DNA of 64,000 nucleotides from Methanococcoides sp. AM1 (GTDB taxonomy: Archaea; Halobacteriota; Methanosarcinia; Methanosarcinales; Methanosarcinaceae), in assembly GCF_900774055.1 (NCBI RefSeq), contig NZ_CAAGSW010000002.1:434001-498000 (forward strand). The letters are read 5' to 3'. Both the position numbers and the translations under genes were made by a program. Shown piece after piece: positions 35,095-44,052 of the stretch (the first letter of the stretch is position 1; every line of letters begins with the position of its first letter). The notes beneath the pieces are model-generated. The model had not been told where the DNA came from, did not search any database, and saw only the letters and a program-made list of their open reading frames with translations.

Positions 35095-36453
35095 CTACGT
35101 AATGGGGTTAAATGATGAGGTATGTCTTTTTGGATAAAATCTTGGTTCTTCATCCGTTACAATTTTTATCCTTCCCTGAACCCATTTTTGTATCCTTAGT
35201 TTATTATCATTATCATGTTCAATTATTTCGCAATCAAAATTTGACATTTTGAAACGTTTCATATCGCTGACAAATATTTGATACTCAGCAAGAATTGTTA
35301 CTTTTTGTTCATTATAGTCTTTGAAACTACAATCATCAATATTTCGATTGGACTCTCTTATTTGAATTTCATTCCACAACAACTTGTTCAAACTTTGACG
35401 GGATTTTGGAATATTTGGTTTTGGATTTTCTTTTGTTTGGTTATTGGTATGGACATCTGTAATATGCTGTTGCAAAAGAATTTCGGTAGGGAAATTTTGA
35501 CCACAATATTTACAAATTTTATAAGTATGTATCTTTTTGATATGTTTATTCAAACTCTTTTTTGATTGGAACATTTCTCCACAGCATTTGCATGTGACAT
35601 GCATTTCTTTAATATGCTTTTCCAAACCATTTATTGATTGGAAAAATTTTCCACAGCATTTGCATATGAAGTGGGTGTCTTTGACATGTTTTTTAAAACT
35701 CTTTTTTGATTGGAAAATTTCTCCACAGCATTTGCATGTGACATGCATTTCTTTAATATGCTTTTCCAAACCATTTATTGATTGGAAAATTTCTCCACAG
35801 CATTTGCAAGTATGCACGTCTTTAATATGCTGTTTTAAACTAATATCAGATTGGAACTCTTTATCACAATATTTGCAAGTATGCACGTCTTTAATATGTT
35901 GTTCTAACAGAATTTCTGATTGGAACTCTTTATCACAATATTTGCATATGATGTGGGCATCTTTAATATGCTGTTGCAAAAGAATTTCAGTAGGGAAATT
36001 TTGACCACAATAGTTGCAGTGGTAATGCACATTTTTAAGATGCTTTTTCAAACTTTTCATTGATTGGAAGTATTCACCACAGTATTTGCAGCTGTTATGC
36101 ACGTCTTTAATATGCTGTTCCAACAGAATTTCTGATTGGAACTCTTTATCACAATATTTGCATATGATGTGGGCATCTTCAATATGCTGCTTCAAAAGAA
36201 TTTTTGATTGGAACTTTTCATCACAATATTTGCAAATATAAGTATTCAGCATTTCATCGGAATATACTATATGCTTTCCTTCATCCTCTCCATGAATTGT
36301 TGGTAGTGGAGTTTTTACAGTTGATGAGGATTTAGCTTTAATAAAATCAAGTTCACCTTCATCTTTCACTTCAGTAACGTATACAGAAGTCATACAATTG
36401 CTGCAAAATTCATTAAATCCAACAGTTTTTCCACAACTTCTACATATCAACAT
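35095..36453 (-). CDS. polydactyl C2H2 zinc-finger protein (11 tandem fingers)
   Basis: 452 residues. A zinc ribbon (Cys 4, 7, 17, 20) starts the protein. From about residue 74 to 335 there are eleven consecutive fingers of the form C-x2-C-x12-H-x4-H (examples CKYCDEKFQ to HIEDAH; CNYCGQNFP to HIKDAH), joined by only one to four residues and without the TGEKP linker of eukaryotic proteins. The C-terminal 110 residues are not recognised. Arrays of this length are a eukaryotic hallmark and rare in archaea. DNA binding is likely, target unknown. The + strand shows near-identical repeats of fingers. Confidence 0.85.
   Translation of the reverse strand: MLICRSCGKTVGFNEFCSNCMTSVYVTEVKDEGELDFIKAKSSSTVKTPLPTIHGEDEGKHIVYSDEMLNTYICKYCDEKFQSKILLKQHIEDAHIICKYCDKEFQSEILLEQHIKDVHNSCKYCGEYFQSMKSLKKHLKNVHYHCNYCGQNFPTEILLQQHIKDAHIICKYCDKEFQSEILLEQHIKDVHTCKYCDKEFQSDISLKQHIKDVHTCKCCGEIFQSINGLEKHIKEMHVTCKCCGEIFQSKKSFKKHVKDTHFICKCCGKFFQSINGLEKHIKEMHVTCKCCGEMFQSKKSLNKHIKKIHTYKICKYCGQNFPTEILLQQHITDVHTNNQTKENPKPNIPKSRQSLNKLLWNEIQIRESNRNIDDCSFKDYNEQKVTILAEYQIFVSDMKRFKMSNFDCEIIEHDNDNKLRIQKWVQGRIKIVTDEEPRFYPKRHTSSFNPIT
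35564..35789 (-). repeat. two-finger duplication, 144-bp period
   Basis: A stretch of more than 60 nearly identical bases around CCACAGCATTTGCATGTGAC (from 35579) recurs from 35723, exactly 144 bases or two 24-codon fingers later. Another long match links the finger at about 35455 with that at about 35958. It shows recent expansion of the array. Confidence 0.75.
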
Positions 36454-36588
36454 ACAATTGCTTTAATTATTAAATATATATAAGCATGCCTAAAATTAAT
36501 TTATATTTAATATGTTAGGAATATATTGCTAAATTTAATGCTATCGGAATTATAAGTTCTTAAATAAAATAAATCTTTAATTTAATTT

Positions 36589-37137
36589 ATGGATAAAGAA
36601 AACCGTTCATATCTGAAAATCAAAAGAGAGCACTTACAAAAACTAAGACACATAACGGTTAAAGACCAAGATTCTTTTTTTTCAAGATATCCAAAATATA
36701 ATTTATTTCGTGAAAAGATTTACTGTATTCTTTTAGTTCAAGGTGCAGCTTTGCATTATGTTAATGGAATTAATGGGATTAAAGATTTTGATGTCCTAGT
36801 ATTATACAAAGAAAATGGCAATAAATATGATGAAGATGGCAAGTTGATACGAATTTATCCAAAAAGAGTATGTTCTTATGATTGTGAGATGGCAGAATTT
36901 GGTCGGTATCCAAATGATGATATTGATAAATATCCCAATCGTAGAGTTGATGTTTTAATGAGAGAAATTGGAAATGATTTAACAGATAATTCTGATTTGA
37001 TTACAGCAATTAATAAATATTTTGAAAATGGCACTACCCAGTCTATAAAAGAATGGAGAAAAAAGGCTGTAGTCGGAATATGGCCAGATGAGATTCAAAG
37101 CAAAGTGATGTGGCATAAAGAACTCATACTTGATTAA
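36589..37137 (+). CDS. nucleotidyltransferase-like protein
   Basis: 182 residues. A nucleotidyltransferase core is suggested by QGAALHYVNGING, then IKDFDVLVLY (paired acidic residues) and a third Asp in NRRVDVLM. No HEPN or other partner domain is fused. The transcript may be leaderless. It could be the catalytic part of a toxin or modifying system such as MNT or AbiEii-type proteins, but no antitoxin is seen next to it. Moderate certainty for the fold, low for the role. Confidence 0.55.
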   Translation: MDKENRSYLKIKREHLQKLRHITVKDQDSFFSRYPKYNLFREKIYCILLVQGAALHYVNGINGIKDFDVLVLYKENGNKYDEDGKLIRIYPKRVCSYDCEMAEFGRYPNDDIDKYPNRRVDVLMREIGNDLTDNSDLITAINKYFENGTTQSIKEWRKKAVVGIWPDEIQSKVMWHKELILD

Positions 37138-37249
37138 TTACGAGAATGCTGTGTCTTTAATAGAATGCTGTTCGATACCCTCAACTTAGTCATTTAATTT
37201 AAATATGAAGATAACTTCTATACAATTCTGATAAATGAGGTGAATTATT

Positions 37250-37924
37250 ATGGACTATTTTTGCTCAAAGTGCAAAGAAGCGATTACATCTAAAGAATAT
37301 GATTATTCTATGAACAAATACAATTGTGCTTTATGCCGAGAACATCAAAAAAGTTTCTCCAGCACAAATAATCCAACAATAAAATCTAATAATAATTCAA
37401 TTTCTGAAGAACCTACTAAAAAAGATTCCCAGAGCGGTCTATCCAAGAGGGAACATTATTACAAAGAGAGCATGATTAAAGGCAGGATTGCAGAAACTCT
37501 TATTGAAGAATTGTTTTTGTCTTTAGATTATTCTGTTTTCAGGTACGGTATGGAAAACACTGTGCCCGGAATAATGAATCTTTTAAAGGGAGTCAGAAGT
37601 GATGTGGCTACAAACATCAGGCGTATGCCAGATTTCGTGATTCAAAATAACAAAGGGGAAGTCTTTTTTATTGAAGTGAAATTCAGAAAAAGCGAAGAAT
37701 TTAAATTCAAAGATTTACCCAAAGATTATCCATATGAAAACTGTTATTTTGTTGTCGTTTCAAAGAAGCACATAAAATGCATCTCATATGAAGAACTTAA
37801 AAATGGTAAAGAAATAACTCCAAAATGTCATAATTATTTGGGCAATAGAAAGGAGTTTGAATTGGATAAAGATGTGATTGTTGATTTCTGTAATTTTGCA
37901 GTGAAGTTCTTTGATTCAGTATGA
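37250..37924 (+). CDS. PD-(D/E)XK nuclease-like protein with zinc ribbon
   Basis: 224 residues. An N-terminal ribbon (CSKCKE and CALCRE) precedes a Ser-rich linker. From about 85, GRIAETLIEELFLSLDYSVF, RMPDFVIQNN and VFFIEVKFRKS give the E, PD and ExK residues of a restriction-like nuclease. GAGGTGA lies before the ATG. It ends 9 bases into the convergent BglII-like gene. Confidence 0.7.
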   Translation: MDYFCSKCKEAITSKEYDYSMNKYNCALCREHQKSFSSTNNPTIKSNNNSISEEPTKKDSQSGLSKREHYYKESMIKGRIAETLIEELFLSLDYSVFRYGMENTVPGIMNLLKGVRSDVATNIRRMPDFVIQNNKGEVFFIEVKFRKSEEFKFKDLPKDYPYENCYFVVVSKKHIKCISYEELKNGKEITPKCHNYLGNRKEFELDKDVIVDFCNFAVKFFDSV

Positions 37925-38428
37925 GTTATTTTCTGGTAGTAATCCCAACAATAGTATAGGAACTGGAATCGGCAATAATTTGAAATATCGATATGCAAAA
38001 TCAAATTCTGCCATGTTGCTAACACTCGATGGTCTTGTTGGAAAGAACTCTTTTGGGGTAGTTGGAACAATCAGCACCGCAAGTGAAAGCAAGTTTTTTG
38101 TTAATCCATAATGGAATTTGTAGTAATCACGGTAGATAGTGGCACTGTTTCCAAACTGAACTTCTATGAATACATCATCCTTTTGAAAATCTCCTATCAG
38201 CTTCGGATTATCGTGGAGTAATGGTTTCTTTTGCCAATCAGATTTTGAAAATTCAGCTTCAAATGCCTTGTTATATGCTGTTTGATGTTGGAATGTATTA
38301 TTGCCAACTTCAATTTCAAATTCAGGTTTCCACTCTATAGCATCAATGCAATCAAATATCTCATGGACTTCATCGACATTGCGTAGAAGCTTAGGACTGC
38401 AAAAGAAATATTCTTCCTTAAATTTCAT
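37916..38428 (-). CDS. BglII/BstYI-family restriction endonuclease-like protein
   Basis: 170 residues, shorter than BglII itself. The segment LIGDFQKDDVFIEVQFGNS followed by IYRDYYKFHYGL matches the active-site region of this family (Asp, then E-V-Q). LAVLIVPT is also typical. No DNA methyltransferase for such a site lies beside it. Its ATG overlaps the stop of the upstream membrane protein (ATGA), so it is the last gene of an operon of four. A lone nuclease like this may target invading DNA. Confidence 0.7.
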   Translation of the reverse strand: MKFKEEYFFCSPKLLRNVDEVHEIFDCIDAIEWKPEFEIEVGNNTFQHQTAYNKAFEAEFSKSDWQKKPLLHDNPKLIGDFQKDDVFIEVQFGNSATIYRDYYKFHYGLTKNLLSLAVLIVPTTPKEFFPTRPSSVSNMAEFDFAYRYFKLLPIPVPILLLGLLPENNSY

Positions 38429-39003
38429 GAATTAGCCTTCCATTCAACCTTTTCAAGCATCTCCCCAATTTCCCTTCCAATATTCATAAGTTCACGATGT
38501 CTTCTTTCATCTCTAGAATAATGTTGCTCTGTTGAAGTCCATATAACAGCAACGTTTCCTATCACAATTTTTCTTGCAATATTCCCTAAATAGTTATGAG
38601 AATTGGTTACAACAACACGATTACCTTTATCGCTAAATCTAATTCCACCAGACTTCTCAAAACCTGATTTTCCATTCTTAGCGTAAAAACCGTTCTTTTC
38701 AGAAAATTTAATAACATCATTAATATTATATTTGCATGTTTCAGCTTTACATGTTTCAGTTTTATCGATTTTAGAATCTGTAAAAATAATTGCATCTATA
38801 ATCCCAATTGCTACCAATGCCGTCACTCCAAACAGCATACATACAAAGGAGCCAAACAAAAAACCTGCTGTTTCATAGTAAGTACCATAACTTTTTGCAT
38901 CTATTAAATATAATATAATATTGCCCAAAACGAAACTATAACACGCAAATTTAGTGACAACAAGTTCATCCTCATTTCCAAGACCTAATTTTTCATATAT
39001 CAT
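38425..39003 (-). CDS. membrane protein with cytoplasmic tail
   Basis: 192 residues with two helices (about 20-40, LGNIILYLID; about 45-75, FLFGSFVCMLFGVTALVAIGIIDAIIF) and a C-terminal hydrophilic domain that contains TCKAETCKYN and ends EKVEWKANS. No family known. ATGA-coupled to the BglII-like gene. It may anchor or sense for the operon. Confidence 0.55.
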   Translation of the reverse strand: MIYEKLGLGNEDELVVTKFACYSFVLGNIILYLIDAKSYGTYYETAGFLFGSFVCMLFGVTALVAIGIIDAIIFTDSKIDKTETCKAETCKYNINDVIKFSEKNGFYAKNGKSGFEKSGGIRFSDKGNRVVVTNSHNYLGNIARKIVIGNVAVIWTSTEQHYSRDERRHRELMNIGREIGEMLEKVEWKANS

Positions 39004-39071
39004 TTTTTCATTGTCCTTTTATGATTCATCGCTCCATCATCTTTTTCACAACAAACTTCCATGCCATTACC

Positions 39072-39545
39072 TCATTCCTTCAAGACATACTTATTTGTCA
39101 GACGTTTTGCTTCATCAAGTCCTCTCGTAAGGTAAACAGCACCAAATAATGCTTCAAATACTTCAGCATTAGGCGTTACATCATCCATTTCAAATGTTTG
39201 ATTCTGAATGTCCATATATTCGAGAACTTTTAATTTTATGGCAATTGGTGCAAAGTTCTCATCCTGTTCAATGCCAAGTGTTGTTTCTGTACCTTTTGCA
39301 GTATCAGAGAGCTGACCCTTTGTCCAATCTGGATGTTGCTTATAGAGGTGTTCACGGATAATCAAACGAAGAACAGAATCACCTATGAATGCAAGCCGTT
39401 GATTGTGATTTACTAATGAATTGTTGCTGCTATGAGTAAGTGCAAGCTTGTACATCTCCAATTCATCATCTGTGAATTCGAATTCATTATCCAGAAATTT
39501 GTACATGAATTTGATAACTTGTTCCACGATATCGCTCTCATTCAC
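39072..39545 (-). CDS. RNase III-like domain protein, altered active site
   Basis: 157 residues, no dsRNA-binding domain. The fold is clear: ALTHSSNN, NQRLAFIGDSVLRLI, KGQLSD, and AEVFEALFGAVYLTRGL. Compared with the E-x-x-E-F-x-G-D signature, the key Glu is Ala (LAF), while Asp of IGD stays; in the second motif, the usual Asp is Glu and the last Glu remains. It may bind but not cut dsRNA. ATGA overlap with the PLD gene. Confidence 0.75.
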   Translation of the reverse strand: MNESDIVEQVIKFMYKFLDNEFEFTDDELEMYKLALTHSSNNSLVNHNQRLAFIGDSVLRLIIREHLYKQHPDWTKGQLSDTAKGTETTLGIEQDENFAPIAIKLKVLEYMDIQNQTFEMDDVTPNAEVFEALFGAVYLTRGLDEAKRLTNKYVLKE

Positions 39546-40984
39546 TTACATTCATAATTATTCCTCAATTCATCGATTTCATCAACAATTTTGAAATACT
39601 TTAAGTCATTAAATATTTTCTTAGCCTTCTTTAGATGATGGCATGTTTCAACATTCCAATTATAAGAATTGGCAATATCTATCCTTACACTTCCTTCCCA
39701 ATATTTAGATTTTAATTTATTTTTTGCTATTGAAAGTGCATGATTCAAATGCTTATTAATTTCAATTTCGTGACCATTGATATTATGTTTTAGCTTGTTC
39801 TCTACTTTGTAAGCTGCTGCAATATTGCAATTGTTTATCGTAGAATTCCAATCTTCTGCTAATAAATCCATTTTTTTATAATTAATAATTGCATTGGAGA
39901 TATGCACTATTGCTAAAGACTTATTGTTTTTTAATTTGTATTCTGCTGATGAATGATATGCAGAACCAACATTGTAATAGTTAGTATATTCTAATTTCAT
40001 AGCATCTGATTCATAAATATGAATAAATTCATCACATTTTTTGTTTATTTCATCTAATTTAATTCTTGAATCAATGGAACAAACTAACACATCAAGAAGG
40101 AGAATATCATCTTTCAATATTTTTGCTAACTTTTCTGCTTCATCAATAGGTTTTTGAGCATTTTCAAACATATACATACGGGAATATGACTTTGAAATAC
40201 CAATTAAACTGTGAATTTTTTTGAGAGTGAAATGATTGTATCCCTCTTCGATTTTAACCAGTTTGCTAAATATCTCGTATGATTTTTGATATGAATGTAA
40301 AGCTCCTTCAATATCTCCCATTTCGTATAAATTTTGGCCTTCATTGAGCAATGATTCCGCTTCCTCCCACAATTTAGTGTTATCATCATTTAAGCTTTCA
40401 GAATCAACTTTTGAGTTGAGGTACTCATTTAATTTCATTGTAGCTTCTTTGTTTTTTTCATTAGCTTTGTCCCTATCATCTTCGTTCATAGTTTTGTTTT
40501 CACTATATAGCTTAATGATTTCATCATCCAAAAGCACACTTTCTGAGTCTAATTGTTTAAAATATTCAATTGCATTTTTTATTGGGGATTCAGATGCCTT
40601 GCCAGTGAACATTAAATTAGCTTCATAATTTGTAGAGAAACCACCTTCACTTAAGTTCGAAGAACCAACAATTATAGTAGCATTGTCATCTTCGTTCTCG
40701 AAAATATACAATTTTGGATGAAAATTAGTTCCATGTACAATACTGCAATTTATTCCTAAATCTAATAGTTCACGAAGAGCTTCAACATCAGTAATCGAAA
40801 AATCCAGACCCGTAATGATAGAAATTTTAGTATCAGTATTTTCTTTAATACTTTGTTTAATTAAATCCAGTCCTGAATTTTTCAGAAATGCTACAGCAAT
40901 TGAAACTTTATCACTTGAATCAAATAGCTCTGGGATTTCATTATTAAGGTCGTTTGATATTGAATCAATGAATTTGATTGTCAT
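39542..40984 (-). CDS. PLD-type nuclease domain fused to TPR-like repeats
   Basis: 480 residues. The N-terminal 165 residues carry a phospholipase D-like active site (FHPKLYIF near 85, GSSNLSEGG near 105, then NYEANL), as in restriction enzymes such as BfiI and NgoFVII. From about 190 on the protein is helical with TPR-like pairs (QNLYEMGDIEGALHSYQKSYEIF). GGAG lies 8 bases before the ATG. First gene of a four-gene operon. Sensor and nuclease in one protein is the simplest reading. Confidence 0.7.
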   Translation of the reverse strand: MTIKFIDSISNDLNNEIPELFDSSDKVSIAVAFLKNSGLDLIKQSIKENTDTKISIITGLDFSITDVEALRELLDLGINCSIVHGTNFHPKLYIFENEDDNATIIVGSSNLSEGGFSTNYEANLMFTGKASESPIKNAIEYFKQLDSESVLLDDEIIKLYSENKTMNEDDRDKANEKNKEATMKLNEYLNSKVDSESLNDDNTKLWEEAESLLNEGQNLYEMGDIEGALHSYQKSYEIFSKLVKIEEGYNHFTLKKIHSLIGISKSYSRMYMFENAQKPIDEAEKLAKILKDDILLLDVLVCSIDSRIKLDEINKKCDEFIHIYESDAMKLEYTNYYNVGSAYHSSAEYKLKNNKSLAIVHISNAIINYKKMDLLAEDWNSTINNCNIAAAYKVENKLKHNINGHEIEINKHLNHALSIAKNKLKSKYWEGSVRIDIANSYNWNVETCHHLKKAKKIFNDLKYFKIVDEIDELRNNYECK

Positions 40985-41319
40985 TTAATGTTCTCCAATT
41001 CCATAAATGATTTGTTAGAAATACAGCATCCACACTTCAAAGTTGATATTAAGAGCATATTTTTAAATGCATATATACTTTTTTATATTTTTTTATGTAT
41101 GTACTAATTCCTGTACTAATTTTATTTTTTCTTAACGGATGTTTGAAAGCCAGTATTTTTCAATCACATAATATAGGTGTTTGCCGCCTTCATCACCTTA
41201 AGATAAAAAGAATACATTTATTTTAAAATCTTTAAGGTTGCATTTTAAAATAAAATAAATGATTATTAATAGTTTCAAGACACACTAACAACAGTAAAAT
41301 TATATTTTGATGTGTAAAT
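40985..41319. promoter_or_regulatory. 335-bp divergent control region
   Basis: AT-rich, no gene. TGTACTAATT occurs twice, at 41100-41109 and 41112-41121, resembling half of the 22341-22358 palindrome. AATTATATTTTG (near 41298) may be the TATA box of the gene at 41320. Confidence 0.45.
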
Positions 41320-42345
41320 ATGCAACTAAAATCACTCTACATGCCAGACAGTATTATCCAAAATGATGAATTTCCAGCCCATGTTACTTGGAACAAGAAT
41401 GATAATTTAGAGATAACTGTAATTTTGCCAGAAACAATTGAAATTAAAGAAGTGTATAATGTACCTTCCGAATATATTGAAAATTTAGAATCGTCTTCTG
41501 CGAAGTTTGATGAATTTGAAGTAAATGGATATTTAGGCTTTGTTTTTAAGACACGATTGTTGAATGAATCAAAATCAATTGAAGATGTAGAATTTATTAT
41601 TAAAGATTTGGATACTTCAAAAACAAAACGTTTTGTCAAACAAATACAGTTGTTCAGACCAGCAATAGAGTTAATCAAAACACCATCAAATATTGTAATA
41701 AAACATGATTCTGAGGATAATTTAATTATTGATGAAAAAATTCACCTTAAAAATTATGGAAATGGAACTGCTTTAATCTCGGTGAAGATAGATTCTGAAG
41801 ATGGATTTAATATGGCAGTTCCTCATGAGATTGATGATTTCAACACAAAAGTACTACATACATTTGAAACTGAGCTAGAGGGTCTGAAATCAGATTATCC
41901 AGAACATTCTTCTCTTCTTGATGACTTTTATTCTTTGCTCAAGGAACCAATATCTCTAGACAAAGACACTAAAGCGAAAATTGAATCTATTGAATCAAAT
42001 TTTGTATCAATATTTGAAGAAAACGAAAAATTCCATGAAGGTTTCTCATTGTGTATCTGGAATGCCTACATAAAAAATGTTCAACTTGTTACTAAAATAG
42101 AAAGCTTCATGAGTTATCTTAATTCCGTAGGTAAAAATAAAATATTATTGCTCAATTCGATTGAACTTTTAAAATGCGAAAAAATGGAAGGGAATATAAA
42201 ACTATTGATAGAAATAACTGACCTCAATTATAACGATTATCCAACAATAGAAATCCCTAGTATAGCTATCAATTGTGAAAAGGAATGCAAAGTTCCAATA
42301 TACTCTTTGTTTGAATGGAATGGTGAATCAGGAGCAGGTGAGTAA
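41320..42345 (+). CDS. unrecognised protein, 341 residues
   Basis: Mostly beta-rich with repeated immunoglobulin-like-looking strands in the first 180 residues (EFPAHVTWNKNDNLEITVIL, IKEVYNVPSEYIEN), then a helical part (about 190-290) with acidic residues, and a final strand segment. No catalytic motif, Cys cluster or membrane helix. The stop abuts the ATG of the next gene, so the two products probably work together. Confidence 0.6.
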   Translation: MQLKSLYMPDSIIQNDEFPAHVTWNKNDNLEITVILPETIEIKEVYNVPSEYIENLESSSAKFDEFEVNGYLGFVFKTRLLNESKSIEDVEFIIKDLDTSKTKRFVKQIQLFRPAIELIKTPSNIVIKHDSEDNLIIDEKIHLKNYGNGTALISVKIDSEDGFNMAVPHEIDDFNTKVLHTFETELEGLKSDYPEHSSLLDDFYSLLKEPISLDKDTKAKIESIESNFVSIFEENEKFHEGFSLCIWNAYIKNVQLVTKIESFMSYLNSVGKNKILLLNSIELLKCEKMEGNIKLLIEITDLNYNDYPTIEIPSIAINCEKECKVPIYSLFEWNGESGAGE

Positions 42346-43284
42346 ATGTCTTATGAATTGGCACAAAAATTAACGGACCATGCATTAAAAAATGCTTCAA
42401 AAGTATACGACACAATAAGGGGCTCATACAATGTATTCCCACCAGAGATTGTAATTTATTGCCCTGAAAATATCCAAAAATATTCCATTGTTTTCGAAGC
42501 AAAGGGTGGATTTCTACCTAAAAAAATTAAGTTCCCATATGGAGCTGCACGTAGAATCAAACTGAGACCACTTCGTGGATTAACAGATTTATCAGATGCA
42601 GTCGTTCGGACAACAGATGGATTTGAGCTAAAAACAAAATCAATGGAATCTGAAGATACTTTCATATTGGACTTGGAATACGATATCCAAGACCCTAACT
42701 ATATAACTTCTTTAGTTGAGCGACATCATGCAAAAGAAATTCCGAGTACAGATAGTCATGAATATTGGATGCATGCTGAATTAAAACATCCGAAAGTACT
42801 AAAGACAAAATATGGAAAGCTTGAGTTGCAAGATATTGATTTTAACGTTGACGTTGGCATAAGTGGTGATATAAATACTGTAATCCCAGATGCATTCAAA
42901 AAAGAACTACAAATTGGGGTTGAGATTTTAAAAGAAACAGACCCTCACCGATTCCACCAACTTGGTGTAGAGAAAATACAAGCAATGCGTTCTAGGGGTA
43001 AGAAGAAAACAGCTGTTGAAGCTCTGGGTGCACTTCAAGAAGTTTTCATACCACAATCATTCTGCAAATATATAGACGTGGAAAAAGATTTTCATTATTC
43101 TGACTGCTTAAGGGGAAATAAATGTCATGACACCGTTCCATGGAATTTAACTTGGCCTAAAACAATGAAGGTCATATCAAGAACAGACTTAAACCTTGAT
43201 AATTTTGCAGCTGAAGGTATTGTGAAATACAATAGACGGAATTTTGTCGATGAGGTCGGAAAAATTGTAGGATATAAAAAATAA
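42346..43284 (+). CDS. unrecognised protein, 312 residues
   Basis: Begins MSYELAQKLTDHALKNASK. The ATG follows TAA directly, with GGAGCAGGTGAG as ribosome site inside the upstream gene. There is a His/Cys-containing C-terminal part (QSFCKYIDVEKDFHYSDC, NKCHDTVPW) and a Lys/Arg run (RSRGKKKT). No family recognised. Tight pairing with the 341-residue protein suggests a two-component unit in this defence-rich stretch. Confidence 0.6.
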   Translation: MSYELAQKLTDHALKNASKVYDTIRGSYNVFPPEIVIYCPENIQKYSIVFEAKGGFLPKKIKFPYGAARRIKLRPLRGLTDLSDAVVRTTDGFELKTKSMESEDTFILDLEYDIQDPNYITSLVERHHAKEIPSTDSHEYWMHAELKHPKVLKTKYGKLELQDIDFNVDVGISGDINTVIPDAFKKELQIGVEILKETDPHRFHQLGVEKIQAMRSRGKKKTAVEALGALQEVFIPQSFCKYIDVEKDFHYSDCLRGNKCHDTVPWNLTWPKTMKVISRTDLNLDNFAAEGIVKYNRRNFVDEVGKIVGYKK

Positions 43285-43407
43285 TATATCCTTCTAATTT
43301 TTTACATTTTTCTGAAATTGTTATTCCATTTGCATCTAATATCTTTCAGCTATTTTACATTTAAATAATAATGTATATATATAAATTCAAAGTTATTAAC
43401 TTTTTAT

Positions 43408-44052
43408 ATGAATGTAAAAAGTAAAGTAAAAGCTGGACTCTACATCAGGACATCTACTGATAATCAGAGTGAATCGATAGAATTACAGAAAAAAGAATTA
43501 AAAAAATACTGTCAAGCTAAAGGATACGAAATCGTTGAAACGTATATTGATTTCGGTTTCAGCGGTAAGAATACAGAGCGTCCTGCATTTCAGAATATGA
43601 TACAAGGTGCAGAAATTGGTAAATTTCAAATTCTACTTGTAACCAAGATTGACCGTTTTGCAAGGTCGATTATTGATTGTCTTATTAATGTTGAAAAACT
43701 GGAATCGTATGGAGTTGCATTTGCAGCAACAAGCCAACCTATTGATACATCGTCAGCTATGGGCAAACTTACACTTCAGATTATGGCCTGCTTTGCGGAA
43801 TTTGAACGTTCCATCATAAATGAAAGAATGAAGGCTGGAAGAAAAGCTGCTGAGCAAAGAGGTGTTGTTTGTCATCGACCAAGGAAAGATATTCCCCAAA
43901 GGAAGCTTGAAGAACTTGTTGGGAAAGGATTATCTGCCAATGCATGCGGTAAATTCTTTGGAGTAACTGCTTCGACTATTACACATCGATTGCTTGAATA
44001 TGGATATGTTTATGAAAACGGAGAGTGGATGAAAAGCTCAGATTCCTTGTAA
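43408..44052 (+). CDS. serine recombinase (resolvase/invertase family)
   Basis: 214 residues. The catalytic domain is complete: Ser in YIRTSTDNQ, YIDFGFSGKN, LLVTKIDRFARS and MACFAEFERSIINERMKAG. A C-terminal helix-turn-helix (SANACGKFFGVTASTITHRL) binds the site. TATATATATAAA lies about 25 bases before the ATG, so the transcript is probably leaderless. In elements such proteins resolve dimers or invert segments. No crossover site was identified. Confidence 0.9.
   Translation: MNVKSKVKAGLYIRTSTDNQSESIELQKKELKKYCQAKGYEIVETYIDFGFSGKNTERPAFQNMIQGAEIGKFQILLVTKIDRFARSIIDCLINVEKLESYGVAFAATSQPIDTSSAMGKLTLQIMACFAEFERSIINERMKAGRKAAEQRGVVCHRPRKDIPQRKLEELVGKGLSANACGKFFGVTASTITHRLLEYGYVYENGEWMKSSDSL

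Noticed and set aside
35579-35995. Repeats that might be a CRISPR array
   Set aside because: They are in-frame 72-bp finger codons without constant repeat and unique spacer structure. No CRISPR array or cas gene was found in the window.
35537-36004. Long open frame on the plus strand across the zinc-finger gene
   Set aside because: It mirrors the finger repeats in antisense; the Cys/His pattern of the minus strand shows which frame is real.
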